Source: Methylobacterium currus (lineage in GTDB: Bacteria > Pseudomonadota > Alphaproteobacteria > Rhizobiales > Beijerinckiaceae). Taken from it: a stretch of DNA of 64,000 bases. Position 1 is the stretch's first letter. The number at the start of each line of letters is the position of its first letter. The notes beneath the pieces are model-generated. The model saw nothing but the letters and a program-made list of their open reading frames with translations. It was not told the origin of the DNA and made no database searches. The stretch covers positions 6,181,001 through 6,245,000 of the forward strand of contig NZ_CP028843.1 in NCBI RefSeq assembly GCF_003058325.1, in the 5' to 3' direction. The position numbers were made by a program, and so were the translations under genes. Shown piece by piece: positions 51,023 through 61,084 of this stretch.

Positions 51023-53581
51023 TCACGCCAGGGTGGTGAGGGGTTCGGGCCGGGCGGCATCCGACCCGCCCGGGAAGTAGCGCGCCCCGACCGCCTCGGC
51101 GATCTCCCACAGCCGCGTCTCCCAGGCCGCCACGGTGCCGAGCGGCAGGGTGGCGGCCTCCGCCGCGGCGATCTCGCCCGACAGGCCCGCCACGAGCCGC
51201 ACCGGCAATTCCGCTACTCCGTCCTGGCGTAAGGGAGGCAGGCCGGCCAGGCGCTCGGCCAGGCGCTCGACCTGGAAGGCGAGGGAGCGCGGGTTGTAGG
51301 GGTCGAGCAGCACCATGTCGCGCACCGGCGCCAGGGCTACGCCGAGGATGTAGCGCGCCCCGTAGGAGATGCGGGAATCGACGAGGTCGAGCAGCACCCC
51401 GAGATCGTCGGTGCTGGCCCCCGCCCCGCCGAATTCGAGGGCGAAGCGGCAGGCATTGACCGCGCGCTCGACCCGCCGGCCCAGATCCACGAAGGCGAAG
51501 CCGCCGGCCCGGTTCATGTTCTCCTGGGCGAGGCCGGCGAGCGCCGCGGTGAGGGACAGGGCGCGCTCGGCCCGGTCGAGGAGCACGGCCTCCGAATCGG
51601 CGCCGTCCGCCGGCGCCTCCAGCACCTCGCGCAGGGCCGAGAGGGCGCGCCAGGTCTCGCCGGAGAGCCGCTCGCGCAGGGACGACGCATTGCGACGGGC
51701 CGAGAGGGCGTGGGCCAGCCCGGAGCCCCATTGCCCCCCATCCGAGAGGGCGTGGTGGGCAAGCGCCGCCGCCGGCCCCTCGGCCGAGGGCACCGCGCCC
51801 CAGGCGTGCAGCAGGGCGCGGATGCGGCCCGAGGTGGCGCGGTCCTCCGGGGCCATCGAGACGCTGCCGGCCCCGTCGAGGAGGCAAGCGGTGAGGCGGA
51901 TCACCGCCTCGGCCCGCTCCAGGTGGCGGCCGAGCCAGAACAGGTTGTCGGCGGCCCGGCTCGGCAGGAGGCCCGGCACCCGGCGCACCGCCACCCGGTC
52001 GCTCGGGGGCAGGAGGCTCGCCTGGGTGGCGGTGGGGCCCGAGGACAGAACCCAGACATCGGCGGCACGGACGCCCGCTCCCATCGCCACCGGGCGCACG
52101 TCCGGCGTCTCGGAGATGCGGCAGAAGCCGCCGGGCATCACCTGCCAGCCCTCCGGGGTCGCGGCGGCGAAGACGCGGAGCACGAAGGGCCGGGGCACGA
52201 GCCGGGTGCCGTCCCAGACCGGGGCGGTGGAGAGCCGCACCGGCTCGTGGGCGACGAGGTCGCCCGGCCGGTCGCGCAGGACGGCGCGCAGGCGCGCCGT
52301 CTCGGCCGCGTCGCGCCCCTCGCCGAAGGCCCGGCTGCTGAACGCGCCTTGCGCCGGCGCCGCCGCCGGGCGGAAGGCGAGGCAATCGAACCGTTCCAGC
52401 ACGGCTTCGCGCTGAGCGGGGTCGCCGCACCACCAAGTCGGCAGGCCGGGCAGGCGCAGGGGCTCGCCGAGCAGCCGCTCGCACAGGGCCGGCAGCGAGG
52501 CGGCGAGCCACGCGCTCTCGACGAGGCCGGTTCCGGGCATGTTGCCCATCGCCACGGCACCGGCCCGCAGGGCCTCGACCAGGCCGGGGGCGCCGAGGCG
52601 GGAGGCGGGGTTCAGCTCGAGGGGGTCGACGAAGTCGCCGTCGATGCGCCGCCACAGCACGTCGACCCGCTTCAGGCCCGCCACGGTGCGGATCGACACC
52701 ATCCCGTCCCGCACCAGGAGGTCGTCGCCCTCGACGAGGGAGAAGCCGAGATAGCGGGCGAGCACCGCCTGCTCGACGTAAGTGTCGCTGTAGGGGCCCG
52801 AGGTCATCAGGCCGATGCGCGGCTCGGCCCGGGCCGCCGCCGCCGCGAGCCCATCGCGAAACGCCTGGAAGAACGAGGCGACGCGCTCGACGTCCAGCGC
52901 CCCGTAGACCTCCGGCAGGGCCCGGGCCATCACGAGACGGTTCTCGAGGGCGTGGCCGGCGCCGGACGGCGCCTGGGTCCGGTCGGCCAGCACCCGCCAG
53001 GCGCCGTCCGGCCCGCGGGCGAGGTCGGCCGCGTAGAAATGCAGGTGGCGCCCGCCCGGGGGCGTGACGCCGACCAGCGGGCGCAGAAATTCCGGATCGC
53101 CCGCGGCCGCCGCCGCCGGCAGCAGGCCGGACCGGGCGAGCGCGCCGTCGCCGTAGAGGTCGGTCAGCACCGCCTCCAGCAGCTCGGCGCGCTGCGCCAC
53201 CCCGGCGGCGATCGCCTGCCATTCCGCCCCCTCGATCAGGAGCGGCAGGGCGCCGATCGGCCAGTCGCGCTCGGTCGCCTCACCGTAGGCCCGGTAGGCG
53301 ATGCCGGTCTCGTGGATGTGCCGCCCGGCCGCGGCGAGGCGGGCGGCGATCTCGGCATCGGTGAGCCCGGCGAGGTGGTGCAGGAACCGGTGCCAGGCCG
53401 GGCGCAAGGACCCGTCCGAGTCGAGTAGCTCGTCGGGCAGTCCCGGCAGGGCGGCGTAGGCGGCGGTCCAGCGCGCCAGCCGCTCCACGGGTCCGTCCAT
53501 GATGTGCGGCCGGTCCTCATGCGGCACGTCCTCGCGCGGGGCCGGCGCCGGGATCTCTGCCTTCGCCAGCGCCGCGCTCAT
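51023..53581 (-). CDS. Circularly permuted ATP-grasp protein fused to an alpha-E domain
   Basis: An 852-residue fusion. About residues 80-500 are a circularly permuted ATP-grasp (DUF404/DUF407-type) region: LMTSGPYSDTYVEQAVLARY, YLGFSLVEGDDLLVRDGMVS, and the GNMPGTGLVESAWLAASLPA segment. About residues 540-850 are an alpha-E (DUF403) domain of helices: LPSRAADNLFWLGRHLERAE, RIRALLHAWGAVPSAEG, the LDLVDSRISYGARYILGV motif. The ATP-grasp part should activate a carboxylate and ligate it to an amine; alpha-E is a regular partner whose chemistry is unproven. In many genomes the two are separate genes. It is placed between the two transglutaminase genes with gaps of 11 and 13 bp. Confidence 0.85.
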   Translation of the reverse strand: MSAALAKAEIPAPAPREDVPHEDRPHIMDGPVERLARWTAAYAALPGLPDELLDSDGSLRPAWHRFLHHLAGLTDAEIAARLAAAGRHIHETGIAYRAYGEATERDWPIGALPLLIEGAEWQAIAAGVAQRAELLEAVLTDLYGDGALARSGLLPAAAAAGDPEFLRPLVGVTPPGGRHLHFYAADLARGPDGAWRVLADRTQAPSGAGHALENRLVMARALPEVYGALDVERVASFFQAFRDGLAAAAARAEPRIGLMTSGPYSDTYVEQAVLARYLGFSLVEGDDLLVRDGMVSIRTVAGLKRVDVLWRRIDGDFVDPLELNPASRLGAPGLVEALRAGAVAMGNMPGTGLVESAWLAASLPALCERLLGEPLRLPGLPTWWCGDPAQREAVLERFDCLAFRPAAAPAQGAFSSRAFGEGRDAAETARLRAVLRDRPGDLVAHEPVRLSTAPVWDGTRLVPRPFVLRVFAAATPEGWQVMPGGFCRISETPDVRPVAMGAGVRAADVWVLSSGPTATQASLLPPSDRVAVRRVPGLLPSRAADNLFWLGRHLERAEAVIRLTACLLDGAGSVSMAPEDRATSGRIRALLHAWGAVPSAEGPAAALAHHALSDGGQWGSGLAHALSARRNASSLRERLSGETWRALSALREVLEAPADGADSEAVLLDRAERALSLTAALAGLAQENMNRAGGFAFVDLGRRVERAVNACRFALEFGGAGASTDDLGVLLDLVDSRISYGARYILGVALAPVRDMVLLDPYNPRSLAFQVERLAERLAGLPPLRQDGVAELPVRLVAGLSGEIAAAEAATLPLGTVAAWETRLWEIAEAVGARYFPGGSDAARPEPLTTLA

Positions 53582-53592
53582 CGGGGACTCGC

Positions 53593-56500
53593 TCACCGGA
53601 GATTGGGCGTGCGCAGGTCGAGCGTGACGGGGAATTCGCGCCGGGGCTCCTCCGGCGGCGCGCTCACCCGGCCCGGCGTGTGGCCGTTCTCCTGGAAGCG
53701 GGCGAGACGCCGGCCTTCCGCCTCGTAGGTGTTGATCGGGAAGGTCTCGTAGTTGCGCCCGCCCGGATGGGCGACGTGGTAGACGCATCCCCCGAGCGAG
53801 CGCCCGCTCCAGGTGTCGAGCACGTCGAAGGTGAGCGGCGCGTGGACCGGAATGGTCGGGTGCAGGGCCGAGGCCGGCTGCCAGGCCTTGAAGCGCAGGC
53901 CCGCCACCGCCTCGCCGGAGCGGCCGGTATCGGAGAGCGGCAGGCGCCGCCCGTTGCAGGTGACGACATGCCGGCTCGGCACGTAGCCCGAGACCTTGAC
54001 CTGCAGGCGCTCCACCGACGAGTCGACGTACCGCACCGTGCCGCCGATGGCGCCCTCCTCGCCGAGCACGTGCCAGGGCTCCAGGGCCTGGCGCAGTTCG
54101 AGCTTCACGCCGCCGCGCTCGACCTCGCCGTAGCGCGGGAAGCGGAACTCGGCTTGCGCCTCGTACCAGGCCGGATCGAAGGCGTAGCCGGCGCGGTTGA
54201 GATCGCCGAGCACGGCCTGGAAATCTTCCCAGAGGTAGTGGGGCAGCATGAAGCGGTCGTGGAGCGCCGTGCCCCAGCGCACGAACCCGCCCTCCTGCGG
54301 CTCGCGCCACAGCCAGGCGACGAGGGCGCGCAGGAGCACCTGCTGGGCGAGGCTCATCCGCGCCTCGGGCGGCATCTCGAAGGAGCGGAATTCCAGCAGG
54401 CCGAGGCGCCCGGTCGGCCCGTCCGGCGAGTAGAGCTTGTCGATGCAGATCTCGGCCCGGTGGGTGTTGCCGGTGACGTCGGTCAGGATGTTGCGGAACA
54501 GGCGGTCGACGAGCCAGAGCGGCACCTCCGGCCCACCCGGCGGCGGCACCTGGGCGAGCGCGATCTCGAGCTCGTAGAGCCCGTCATGGCGCGCCTCGTC
54601 CATGCGCGGCGCCTGGCTGGTCGGGCCGACATAGAGCCCGGAGAACAGGTAGGACAGGGACGGGTGGCGCTGCCAGTAGAGCACCAGGCTCTTCAGCAGG
54701 TCGGGCCGGCGCAGGAACGGCGAATCGGCCGGGGTCGCGCCGCCGAGCACGACGTGGTTGCCGCCGCCGGTTCCGGTATGGCGCCCGTCGATCATGAACT
54801 TCTGGGCGCCGAGCCGGGTCTGGCGGGCGTCCTGGTAGAGGCCGGTGGTGATCGCGACCGCCTCGCGCCACGTCTTGGCCGGCTGGACGTTGACCTCGAT
54901 CACGCCGGGATCGGGCGTGACCTTGATCACCGACAGGCGCGGATCGTAGGGCGGCTCGTAGCCCTCGACATGGAGCGGCTGGCCGATCTCGGCGGCGGTC
55001 TCCTCCAGGATCGAGAGGAGGCCCAGATACTCGTCCACCCGCTCGACCGGCGGCATGAACACGCAGAGCACCCCGTCCCGCGGCTCGACCGCCAGCGCCG
55101 TGCGCACCGCGACGCCGACCGGGACGGGCTTGCGCGGCGGCGCGGCGACGGGCGCCAGCGGCCCGCGCTGCTCCAGGGGATCCTGCGGCACGTAATACGG
55201 ATAGGCGCCCGGCGGCACGTAGGGCAGCGAGGCGAGCGGCAGGCGGAAGCCGGCCGGCGAATCGCCCGGCACCAGGTAGATCGCGCCGCGCTTGAGCTGC
55301 CACAGCTCCGAGACCCAGTGCCGGTCGGCACCGACCGCCACGTTGGCGAGCGGCAGCACGTAGCCGACCGCATTCTCCAGCCCGCGGGTGAACACCCGGG
55401 CCATGCGCCGCTGCGATTCCTCGTCGCCGACCTTCGGGTCCAGCGGCGTGACGTTGACCGGCAGCTCCGCCACCTTGCGGTCCCAGTGCTCGGGATCCTC
55501 GAAGACCGGCTGGATGTAGGGGTCGAGGCCGAGCCGGCGGGCAAGCCCCCGGGCCAGCGCCTCCGCCTCCGCGATCCCGGCCTTGCGCGGCCCGGTCTCG
55601 GACGCGATCAGGGCGGGGTCGCGCCAGACCGGCTCGCCGTCCTTGCGCCAGTAGAGGCCGAAGGCCCAGCGCGGCAGGCTCTCGCCGGGATACCACTTGC
55701 CCTGGCCGTAATGCAGGAAGCCGCCGGGACCGAAGCGATCGCGAAGCCGCCGGATCAGCTGGTCGGCGAGACCCCGCTTGGTCGGCCCGACCGCGGCGGC
55801 GTTCCACTCCGGCGATTCGAAATCGTCGACCGACACGAAGGTCGGCTCGCCGCCCATGGTCAGGCGCACGTCCTGGTCGGCGAGGTCGCGGTCGATCCGG
55901 TCGCCGAGGGCGTCGAGGGCGGCCCACGCCTCGTCCGAGAACGGCTTCGTCACCCGCGGCGCCTCGGCGACGCGGGTGACGGTCATGGCGAAGTCGAAGG
56001 TGACCTCGGCCGGCTCGGCGAGGCCGGCGATCGGCGCCGCCGAGCGGTAATGCGGCGTGGCCGCCAGCGGGATGTGGCCCTCGCCGCAGAGGAGGCCGGA
56101 GGTGGCGTCGAGCCCGATCCAGCCGGCGCCCGGCACGTAGACCTCGGCCCAGGCGTGGAGATCGGTGAAGTCGGTCGACGTGCCGGCCGGCCCGTCGACG
56201 GCGGTGGTGTCCGGCACGAGCTGGAGCAGGTAGCCGGAGACGAAGCGGGCGGCGAGGCCGAGGCGCCGCAGCACCTGCACCAGCAGCCAGGCCGAGTCGC
56301 GGCACGAGCCGCTGCCCTTGGCCAGGGTCTCGGCGGGGGTCTGCACCCCCGGCTCCATCCGCACGACGTAATTGACCGCGTCGCGCACAAGGGCGTTCAG
56401 CGCCACCAGGAACTGCACGGTGTTGGGCTCGTCCGGGAGCCGCGCCATCAGGGCGTCGATCTGCTGATCTCCGTCCTCCTGGCCGCCCGCCTCGACCGCG

Positions 56501-56853
56501 AGGTAGGGGCCGAGCTCGGCCTTCAGCTCGTCCGGATAGGCGAAGGGCCGGGTCTGGGCGTAATCCTCGACGAAGAAGTCGAACGGGTTGATCACCGCCA
56601 TGTCGGCGACGAGATCGACCTCGATGCGGAACTGCGTCGTCTTCTCCGGGAAGACCAGCCGGGCGAGCCAGTTGCCGTTGGGATCCTGCTGCCAGTTCAC
56701 GAAGTGGTTGGCCGGCGTGACCTTGAGGGCGTAGCTCTCGATCCGCGAGCGCGTATGCGGCGCCGGGCGCAAGCGCACCACCTGCGGGCCCAGCGCGATC
56801 GGCCGGTCGTAGGTGTAGGACGTGACGTGGTGCAGGGCGGCCTTGATCGACAC
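53593..56853 (-). CDS. Transglutaminase-like/DUF2126 fusion protein
   Basis: A 1086-residue protein. Residues 1-260 form a transglutaminase-like unit (N-terminal beta domain, then Cys184 in [14 protein letters not shown], His233 in [10 protein letters not shown], Asp249 in [10 protein letters not shown]). Residues 310-1086 match DUF2126, with conserved segments such as [40 protein letters not shown] and [23 protein letters not shown]2126 resembles glutamine-synthetase-type amidoligases, so the protein may both make and break amide bonds; this is known only at the prediction level. It is the first gene of the trio. The frame is intact, with no signal peptide. Confidence 0.86.
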   Translation of the reverse strand: MSIKAALHHVTSYTYDRPIALGPQVVRLRPAPHTRSRIESYALKVTPANHFVNWQQDPNGNWLARLVFPEKTTQFRIEVDLVADMAVINPFDFFVEDYAQTRPFAYPDELKAELGPYLAVEAGGQEDGDQQIDALMARLPDEPNTVQFLVALNALVRDAVNYVVRMEPGVQTPAETLAKGSGSCRDSAWLLVQVLRRLGLAARFVSGYLLQLVPDTTAVDGPAGTSTDFTDLHAWAEVYVPGAGWIGLDATSGLLCGEGHIPLAATPHYRSAAPIAGLAEPAEVTFDFAMTVTRVAEAPRVTKPFSDEAWAALDALGDRIDRDLADQDVRLTMGGEPTFVSVDDFESPEWNAAAVGPTKRGLADQLIRRLRDRFGPGGFLHYGQGKWYPGESLPRWAFGLYWRKDGEPVWRDPALIASETGPRKAGIAEAEALARGLARRLGLDPYIQPVFEDPEHWDRKVAELPVNVTPLDPKVGDEESQRRMARVFTRGLENAVGYVLPLANVAVGADRHWVSELWQLKRGAIYLVPGDSPAGFRLPLASLPYVPPGAYPYYVPQDPLEQRGPLAPVAAPPRKPVPVGVAVRTALAVEPRDGVLCVFMPPVERVDEYLGLLSILEETAAEIGQPLHVEGYEPPYDPRLSVIKVTPDPGVIEVNVQPAKTWREAVAITTGLYQDARQTRLGAQKFMIDGRHTGTGGGNHVVLGGATPADSPFLRRPDLLKSLVLYWQRHPSLSYLFSGLYVGPTSQAPRMDEARHDGLYELEIALAQVPPPGGPEVPLWLVDRLFRNILTDVTGNTHRAEICIDKLYSPDGPTGRLGLLEFRSFEMPPEARMSLAQQVLLRALVAWLWREPQEGGFVRWGTALHDRFMLPHYLWEDFQAVLGDLNRAGYAFDPAWYEAQAEFRFPRYGEVERGGVKLELRQALEPWHVLGEEGAIGGTVRYVDSSVERLQVKVSGYVPSRHVVTCNGRRLPLSDTGRSGEAVAGLRFKAWQPASALHPTIPVHAPLTFDVLDTWSGRSLGGCVYHVAHPGGRNYETFPINTYEAEGRRLARFQENGHTPGRVSAPPEEPRREFPVTLDLRTPNLR

Positions 56854-57186
56854 GACGAGTCCGAACCTTCTGCTAGACGTGAGGGGTGAGCCCGCCGGCC
56901 TGTCCGAGCGCGTTCGGTGGATTCCAACTCTGGGCTTCCGGCCTTGGCTTCTACACCTTGGCCGGGCCCGCGTCAGCCGCCGCGTGGCTTGACGAACGGC
57001 ATCCTTGCACCGGTGTCGCGTGTCTCTGCGTCATCTCGAAGCCGGGTCCCGAAGCGGCAGGGCGAAAAATTGAGGCAAGTCCCGTGCCGTGGGGAACGGA
57101 ACCTCCGGTCGGGAAAGCTCCTTGGTGAGGACAGGCCCCGCCGGGCTTCCATCCGGGCGTTCCACGGGGCCTGCCCGGACGCCGCG
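56854..57186. promoter_or_regulatory. Divergent promoter region of the ATP-grasp/transglutaminase system
   Basis: These 333 bp lie between the divergent DUF2126 fusion gene and the metallopeptidase gene. There is no gene. CAGGCCCCG pairs with CGGGGCCTG around 57133-57174, forming a hairpin just before the metallopeptidase start. The region probably controls both directions. Confidence 0.45.
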
Positions 57187-58347
57187 ATGAAGATCTTCCA
57201 GTGCCAAGCCTGCGCGCAGCCGGCCCATTTCGAAGCCGAGGCCTGCGAGAGCTGCGAGTGCCGCCTCGGCTACGACCCCGACCTTGCCGACCTGACGGCG
57301 ATGGTCCGGGCCGGCTCGCGCTGGCGGGGCCTGGCCGATCCGCGTCGCCGGTACCGCGCTTGCGCCAACCGCGAGTCGGGCGGCTGCAACTGGCTCGTGC
57401 CGGTCGGCTCGGGCGAGACCTACTGCCTCGCCTGCCGGCACAACCGGGTGGTGCCGGACCTGTCGGTGCCCTGGAACCGGATCCGCTGGCGCGAGGTCGA
57501 GGCGGCCAAGCGCCGGCTGTTCTACGCCATGCTGCGCCTGCGCCTGCCGCTGGCCTCGCGGCGCGACGACCCGGCCGGCCTCGCCTTCGACTTCCTGGTC
57601 GATCCGGCGGAATCCTACCTGATCGGCCCGCCGGTGCTGACCGGGCACGATAACGGCCTCATCACCCTCAACATCGCGGAGGCCGACGACGTCGAGCGCG
57701 AGCGGCGGCGCACGCAGTTCGGCGAGCATTACCGCACACTTCTCGGGCATTTCCGCCACGAGATCGGGCATTATTTCTGGAACGTGCTGGTGCGGGCCGA
57801 TCCCTGCCTCGACGCGTTCCGGCAGGTGTTCGGCGACGAGCGGGCCGATTACGGCGCGGCGCTCCAGCGCCACTACGCCCACGGCCCGGACGAGGGCTGG
57901 CAGGAGACCTTCGTGTCGGCCTACGCGACGTCCCACCCTTGGGAGGATTTCGCCGAGACCTGGGCCCACTACATGCACATCGTCGACACGCTGGAGACCG
58001 CCAGCCAGTTCGGCCTGCGGGTCCAGCCCAAGCTCCAGGCCGGACCCGCGCTCCACGCGCCGATCACGCTCGCGGCGAAGGTCGATTTCGACCCCTATCG
58101 CAGCCCCGATTTCGGCCGGCTGATCGAAGCCTGGCTGCCGCTCACCTTCGCGATGAACTCGCTCAACCGCAGCATGGGCCAGCCCGACCTCTACCCGTTC
58201 CGGATGACGCCGGCGACGATCGGCAAGCTGTCCTTCGTGCATGACCGGATCTATGCGCGCACCGACGCGCCGGAGGCCGAGGCCGGCACGCTCCGGGCGG
58301 TGATCGCGGGCCTGCGCCAACGGGTGGCGGCGCCGAGATCGGCGTAG
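57187..58347 (+). CDS. Putative zinc-binding metallopeptidase with a zinc-ribbon N-terminus
   Basis: A 386-residue protein. Residues 1-85 hold cysteine pairs (CQAC at 6-9, CESCEC at 20-25, CANRESGGC at 59-67, CLAC at 80-83) typical of a zinc ribbon. Residues 186-265 contain the peptidase motif HEIGHYFW (191-198), with further acidic and histidine ligands in EDFAETWAHYMHI (253-265). This fits the putative zinc-binding metallopeptidase family (DUF2248-like). It lies next to and is divergent from the transglutaminase/ATP-grasp trio, a recurring genomic pairing I recall from proteobacteria, so it may process the product of that system. The substrate is unknown. Confidence 0.84.
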   Translation: MKIFQCQACAQPAHFEAEACESCECRLGYDPDLADLTAMVRAGSRWRGLADPRRRYRACANRESGGCNWLVPVGSGETYCLACRHNRVVPDLSVPWNRIRWREVEAAKRRLFYAMLRLRLPLASRRDDPAGLAFDFLVDPAESYLIGPPVLTGHDNGLITLNIAEADDVERERRRTQFGEHYRTLLGHFRHEIGHYFWNVLVRADPCLDAFRQVFGDERADYGAALQRHYAHGPDEGWQETFVSAYATSHPWEDFAETWAHYMHIVDTLETASQFGLRVQPKLQAGPALHAPITLAAKVDFDPYRSPDFGRLIEAWLPLTFAMNSLNRSMGQPDLYPFRMTPATIGKLSFVHDRIYARTDAPEAEAGTLRAVIAGLRQRVAAPRSA

Positions 58348-58364
58348 GAACCCCCTCGTCCCCG

Positions 58365-58883
58365 TCACGGCACTGTTGCAGGGACCTCTGGCACCGAGGG
58401 CAGGTCGTCGAAGAGAAAGGCGACCCTGACCTTCCGCGTCCGATCGCGGCTGTGCAGCGATACAGGCGAATTGTCGACTCGTACCCGGATCTGCAGAAGC
58501 GCGTCCGAGAGCCACCTGACCAGAACCGGATGCGGCGTCCCCATCGTCTCGAAGTCGACCAGTGCCAAGCAGTCGCCGGCGAAAACTTCGTCATTGTCGT
58601 ACAAAAATTTTCTTAGAAGAGGCCTATTCTCAACGACATAGATGCGCGCCGTGCAATAAGGCGAGAGACCACCTCCGCCAGATTTGGTGACGACGACAGC
58701 GCTCATCGTCTTTTCAGGGGATGGATAGGTCTCTGTAAGAGTATTGCCGCCACTCGGAAATTCGAGAAACAGGACCGCGTAGGCCGCGAGGGCCGCCCCC
58801 ATCATAACCGTCGCCGCGCCGATCACGCACAGGATCGTCCGTAGGATCGCCCAGCCTCGCATCGCCCTTGCCCTCGATCGCAT
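58365..58883 (-). CDS. Membrane-anchored hypothetical protein, 172 aa
   Basis: The ATG at 58883 (a GTG sits one codon earlier; a further ATG is at 58862) gives a protein with a single N-terminal membrane helix (TILCVIGAATVMMGAALAAY). A soluble domain of about 130 residues with two cysteines follows (CTARIYVVENRPLLRKFLYD and AGDCLALVDFETMG). The mature part is beta-rich. Lower GC than its neighbours suggests foreign origin. No family recognised. It is convergent with the metallopeptidase gene (17 bp between stops). Confidence 0.6.
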   Translation of the reverse strand: MRSRARAMRGWAILRTILCVIGAATVMMGAALAAYAVLFLEFPSGGNTLTETYPSPEKTMSAVVVTKSGGGGLSPYCTARIYVVENRPLLRKFLYDNDEVFAGDCLALVDFETMGTPHPVLVRWLSDALLQIRVRVDNSPVSLHSRDRTRKVRVAFLFDDLPSVPEVPATVP

Positions 58884-58886
58884 CAC

Positions 58887-59350
58887 GAACCGACTGCCGC
58901 TACGTGAACAGAGGCCAAAAGTCCGCCGGTCGGCAAGTCGAATCGGGCGGCCGGTGCCCGCGGGCCGAAACCAGTTGCCTCATCCCGGGCACAAACGCCT
59001 GTCATGTGGAGGCCGCGTGCCAAACGGCATCTCTCACCTCGCATCACCTCTCCGCCACAAGCTTAGCTGTGGCGAGGTCGCAACACCGCGAAAGCATCCC
59101 AGCTTTGCCCCAGACCGCCCCCCGCGCCGCCGCGTTCCCGCCATAAACCGGCGGCACCTCAACGGCCACGTTAAGCGACTGTCCCCACAGTGATTTATCG
59201 CGGTGTTTCCGGGTTCCCGGGGATCGCGGGCGACGCTGGCGGATTGACCCGGCAACGGGTTCGTTTCGCGTAAGCCGTCCCAAGGCGGCGCAGGGAGCGG
59301 GACCGGGGAAACACCGGCCTTTCAAGAAACCACGGGTACGGGACAGGGCC
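58887..59350. other. Leader region of ilvD
   Basis: These 464 bp contain no supported gene. The last 150 bp before ilvD should hold its promoter. I could not identify an attenuator peptide or riboswitch. Confidence 0.4.
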
Positions 59351-61084
59351 ATGGACGCGCGTCACATCACCGACAAATCGAAGCTGCCCAGCCGCTACGT
59401 GACCGAGGGTCCGGACCGTGCGCCGCACCGGTCGTACCTGTACGCCATGGGTCTCACCCGCGAGCAGATCCACCAGCCGCTGATCGGCGTGGCCTCGTGC
59501 TGGAACGAGGCGGCGCCCTGCAACATCTCGCTGATGCGCCAGGCTCAGGCGGTGAAGAAGGGCGTGGCCGCCGCCGGCGGCACCCCGCGCGAGTTCTGCA
59601 CCATCACGGTCACCGACGGCATCGCCATGGGGCACCGCGGCATGCGCGCGTCGCTGCCCTCCCGCGAGGTCATCGCCGACTCGGTCGAGCTGACCATGCG
59701 CGGCCACGCCTACGACGCGCTCGTGGGCCTTGCCGGCTGCGACAAGTCCCTGCCCGGCATGATGATGGCGATGGTGCGCCTCAACGTGCCCTCCGTCTTC
59801 ATCTATGGCGGCTCGATCCTGCCCGGCACCTTCCGGGGCCAGCCGGTCACCATCCAGGACCTGTTCGAGGCGGTGGGCAAGCACTCGGTCGGCGCGATGA
59901 GCGACGACGACCTCGATGAGCTGGAGCAGGTCGCCTGCCCGTCGGCCGGCGCCTGCGGCGCGCAGTTCACCGCCAACACCATGGCGACCGTCTCCGAGGC
60001 GATCGGCCTGGCGCTCCCCTACTCGGCCGGCGCGCCCGCCCCCTACGAGATCCGCGACCGGTTCTGCGCCACCGCCGGCGAGATGGTGATGGAGCTGCTG
60101 TCCAAGAACATCCGCCCGCGCGACATCGTCACCCGCAAGGCGCTCGAGAACGCCGCGACCGTGGTGGCGGCCTCCGGCGGCTCGACCAACGCGGCGCTGC
60201 ACCTGCCGGCGATCGCGCATGAATGCGGCATCTCGTTCGACCTGTTCGACGTCGCCGAGATCTTCAAGCGCACCCCCTACATCGCCGACCTGAAGCCCGG
60301 CGGGCGCTACGTGGCCAAGGACCTGTTCGAGGTCGGCGGCATCCCGCTCCTCATGAAGACGCTGCTCGACGGCGGCTTCCTGCATGGCGACTGCCTGACG
60401 GTCACCGGCCGAACCATCGCCGAGAACCTCGCCAAGGTGTCCTGGAATACCCATCAGGACGTGGTGCGTCCCTCGCACCAGCCGATCACCCCGACCGGCG
60501 GCGTCGTCGGCCTCAAGGGCAACCTCGCGCCCGAGGGCGCGATCGTGAAGGTCGCCGGCATGCCGCCGGAGAAGCAAACCTTCGCGGGTCCCGCCCGAGT
60601 CTTCGACAACGAGGAAGCCTGCTTCGAGGCGGTAAAGAACCGCACCTACAAGGAGGGCGAGGTCCTGGTGATCCGCTACGAGGGCCCGCGCGGCGGCCCC
60701 GGCATGCGCGAGATGCTGGCGACCACCGCCGCCCTCTACGGCCAGGGCATGGGCGACAAGGTGGCGCTCATCACCGACGGGCGCTTCTCCGGCGCCACCC
60801 GCGGCTTCTGCATCGGCCATGTCGGGCCGGAGGCGGCGGTTGGCGGCCCGATCGGCCTCCTCAAGGACGGCGACCTCATCCGCATCGATGCGGTCCAGGG
60901 CACGCTCTCGGTCGACTTGTCGGACGAGGAGCTGGCCCAGCGGCGCGCGGCCTGGCAGCCGCGGGCCAACGATTCGACCTCGGGCTACCTGTGGAAGTAC
61001 GCGCAGACCGTCGGCCCGGCGGTGACGGGCGCGGTGACGCATCCGGGCGGGGCCCAGGAGACGCTCTCCTATGCGGATATCTGA
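59351..61084 (+). CDS. ilvD: Dihydroxy-acid dehydratase
   Basis: A 577-residue IlvD/Edd-family enzyme that dehydrates dihydroxy acids in isoleucine and valine synthesis, and supplies pantothenate precursors. Iron-sulfur ligands are in [16 protein letters not shown] and [20 protein letters not shown]-terminal active-site segments include the [20 protein letters not shown] block. Length and start ([16 protein letters not shown]) match the shorter family type. The stop is overlapped by the start of the exoR-like gene by 14 bp, so they are co-transcribed. Confidence 0.94.
   Translation: MDARHITDKSKLPSRYVTEGPDRAPHRSYLYAMGLTREQIHQPLIGVASCWNEAAPCNISLMRQAQAVKKGVAAAGGTPREFCTITVTDGIAMGHRGMRASLPSREVIADSVELTMRGHAYDALVGLAGCDKSLPGMMMAMVRLNVPSVFIYGGSILPGTFRGQPVTIQDLFEAVGKHSVGAMSDDDLDELEQVACPSAGACGAQFTANTMATVSEAIGLALPYSAGAPAPYEIRDRFCATAGEMVMELLSKNIRPRDIVTRKALENAATVVAASGGSTNAALHLPAIAHECGISFDLFDVAEIFKRTPYIADLKPGGRYVAKDLFEVGGIPLLMKTLLDGGFLHGDCLTVTGRTIAENLAKVSWNTHQDVVRPSHQPITPTGGVVGLKGNLAPEGAIVKVAGMPPEKQTFAGPARVFDNEEACFEAVKNRTYKEGEVLVIRYEGPRGGPGMREMLATTAALYGQGMGDKVALITDGRFSGATRGFCIGHVGPEAAVGGPIGLLKDGDLIRIDAVQGTLSVDLSDEELAQRRAAWQPRANDSTSGYLWKYAQTVGPAVTGAVTHPGGAQETLSYADI

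Noticed and set aside
53680..56889. A 1069-residue plus-strand frame
   Set aside because: It mirrors the DUF2126 fusion gene on the other strand. High-GC DNA commonly leaves such frames open. The minus-strand gene has complete catalytic motifs.
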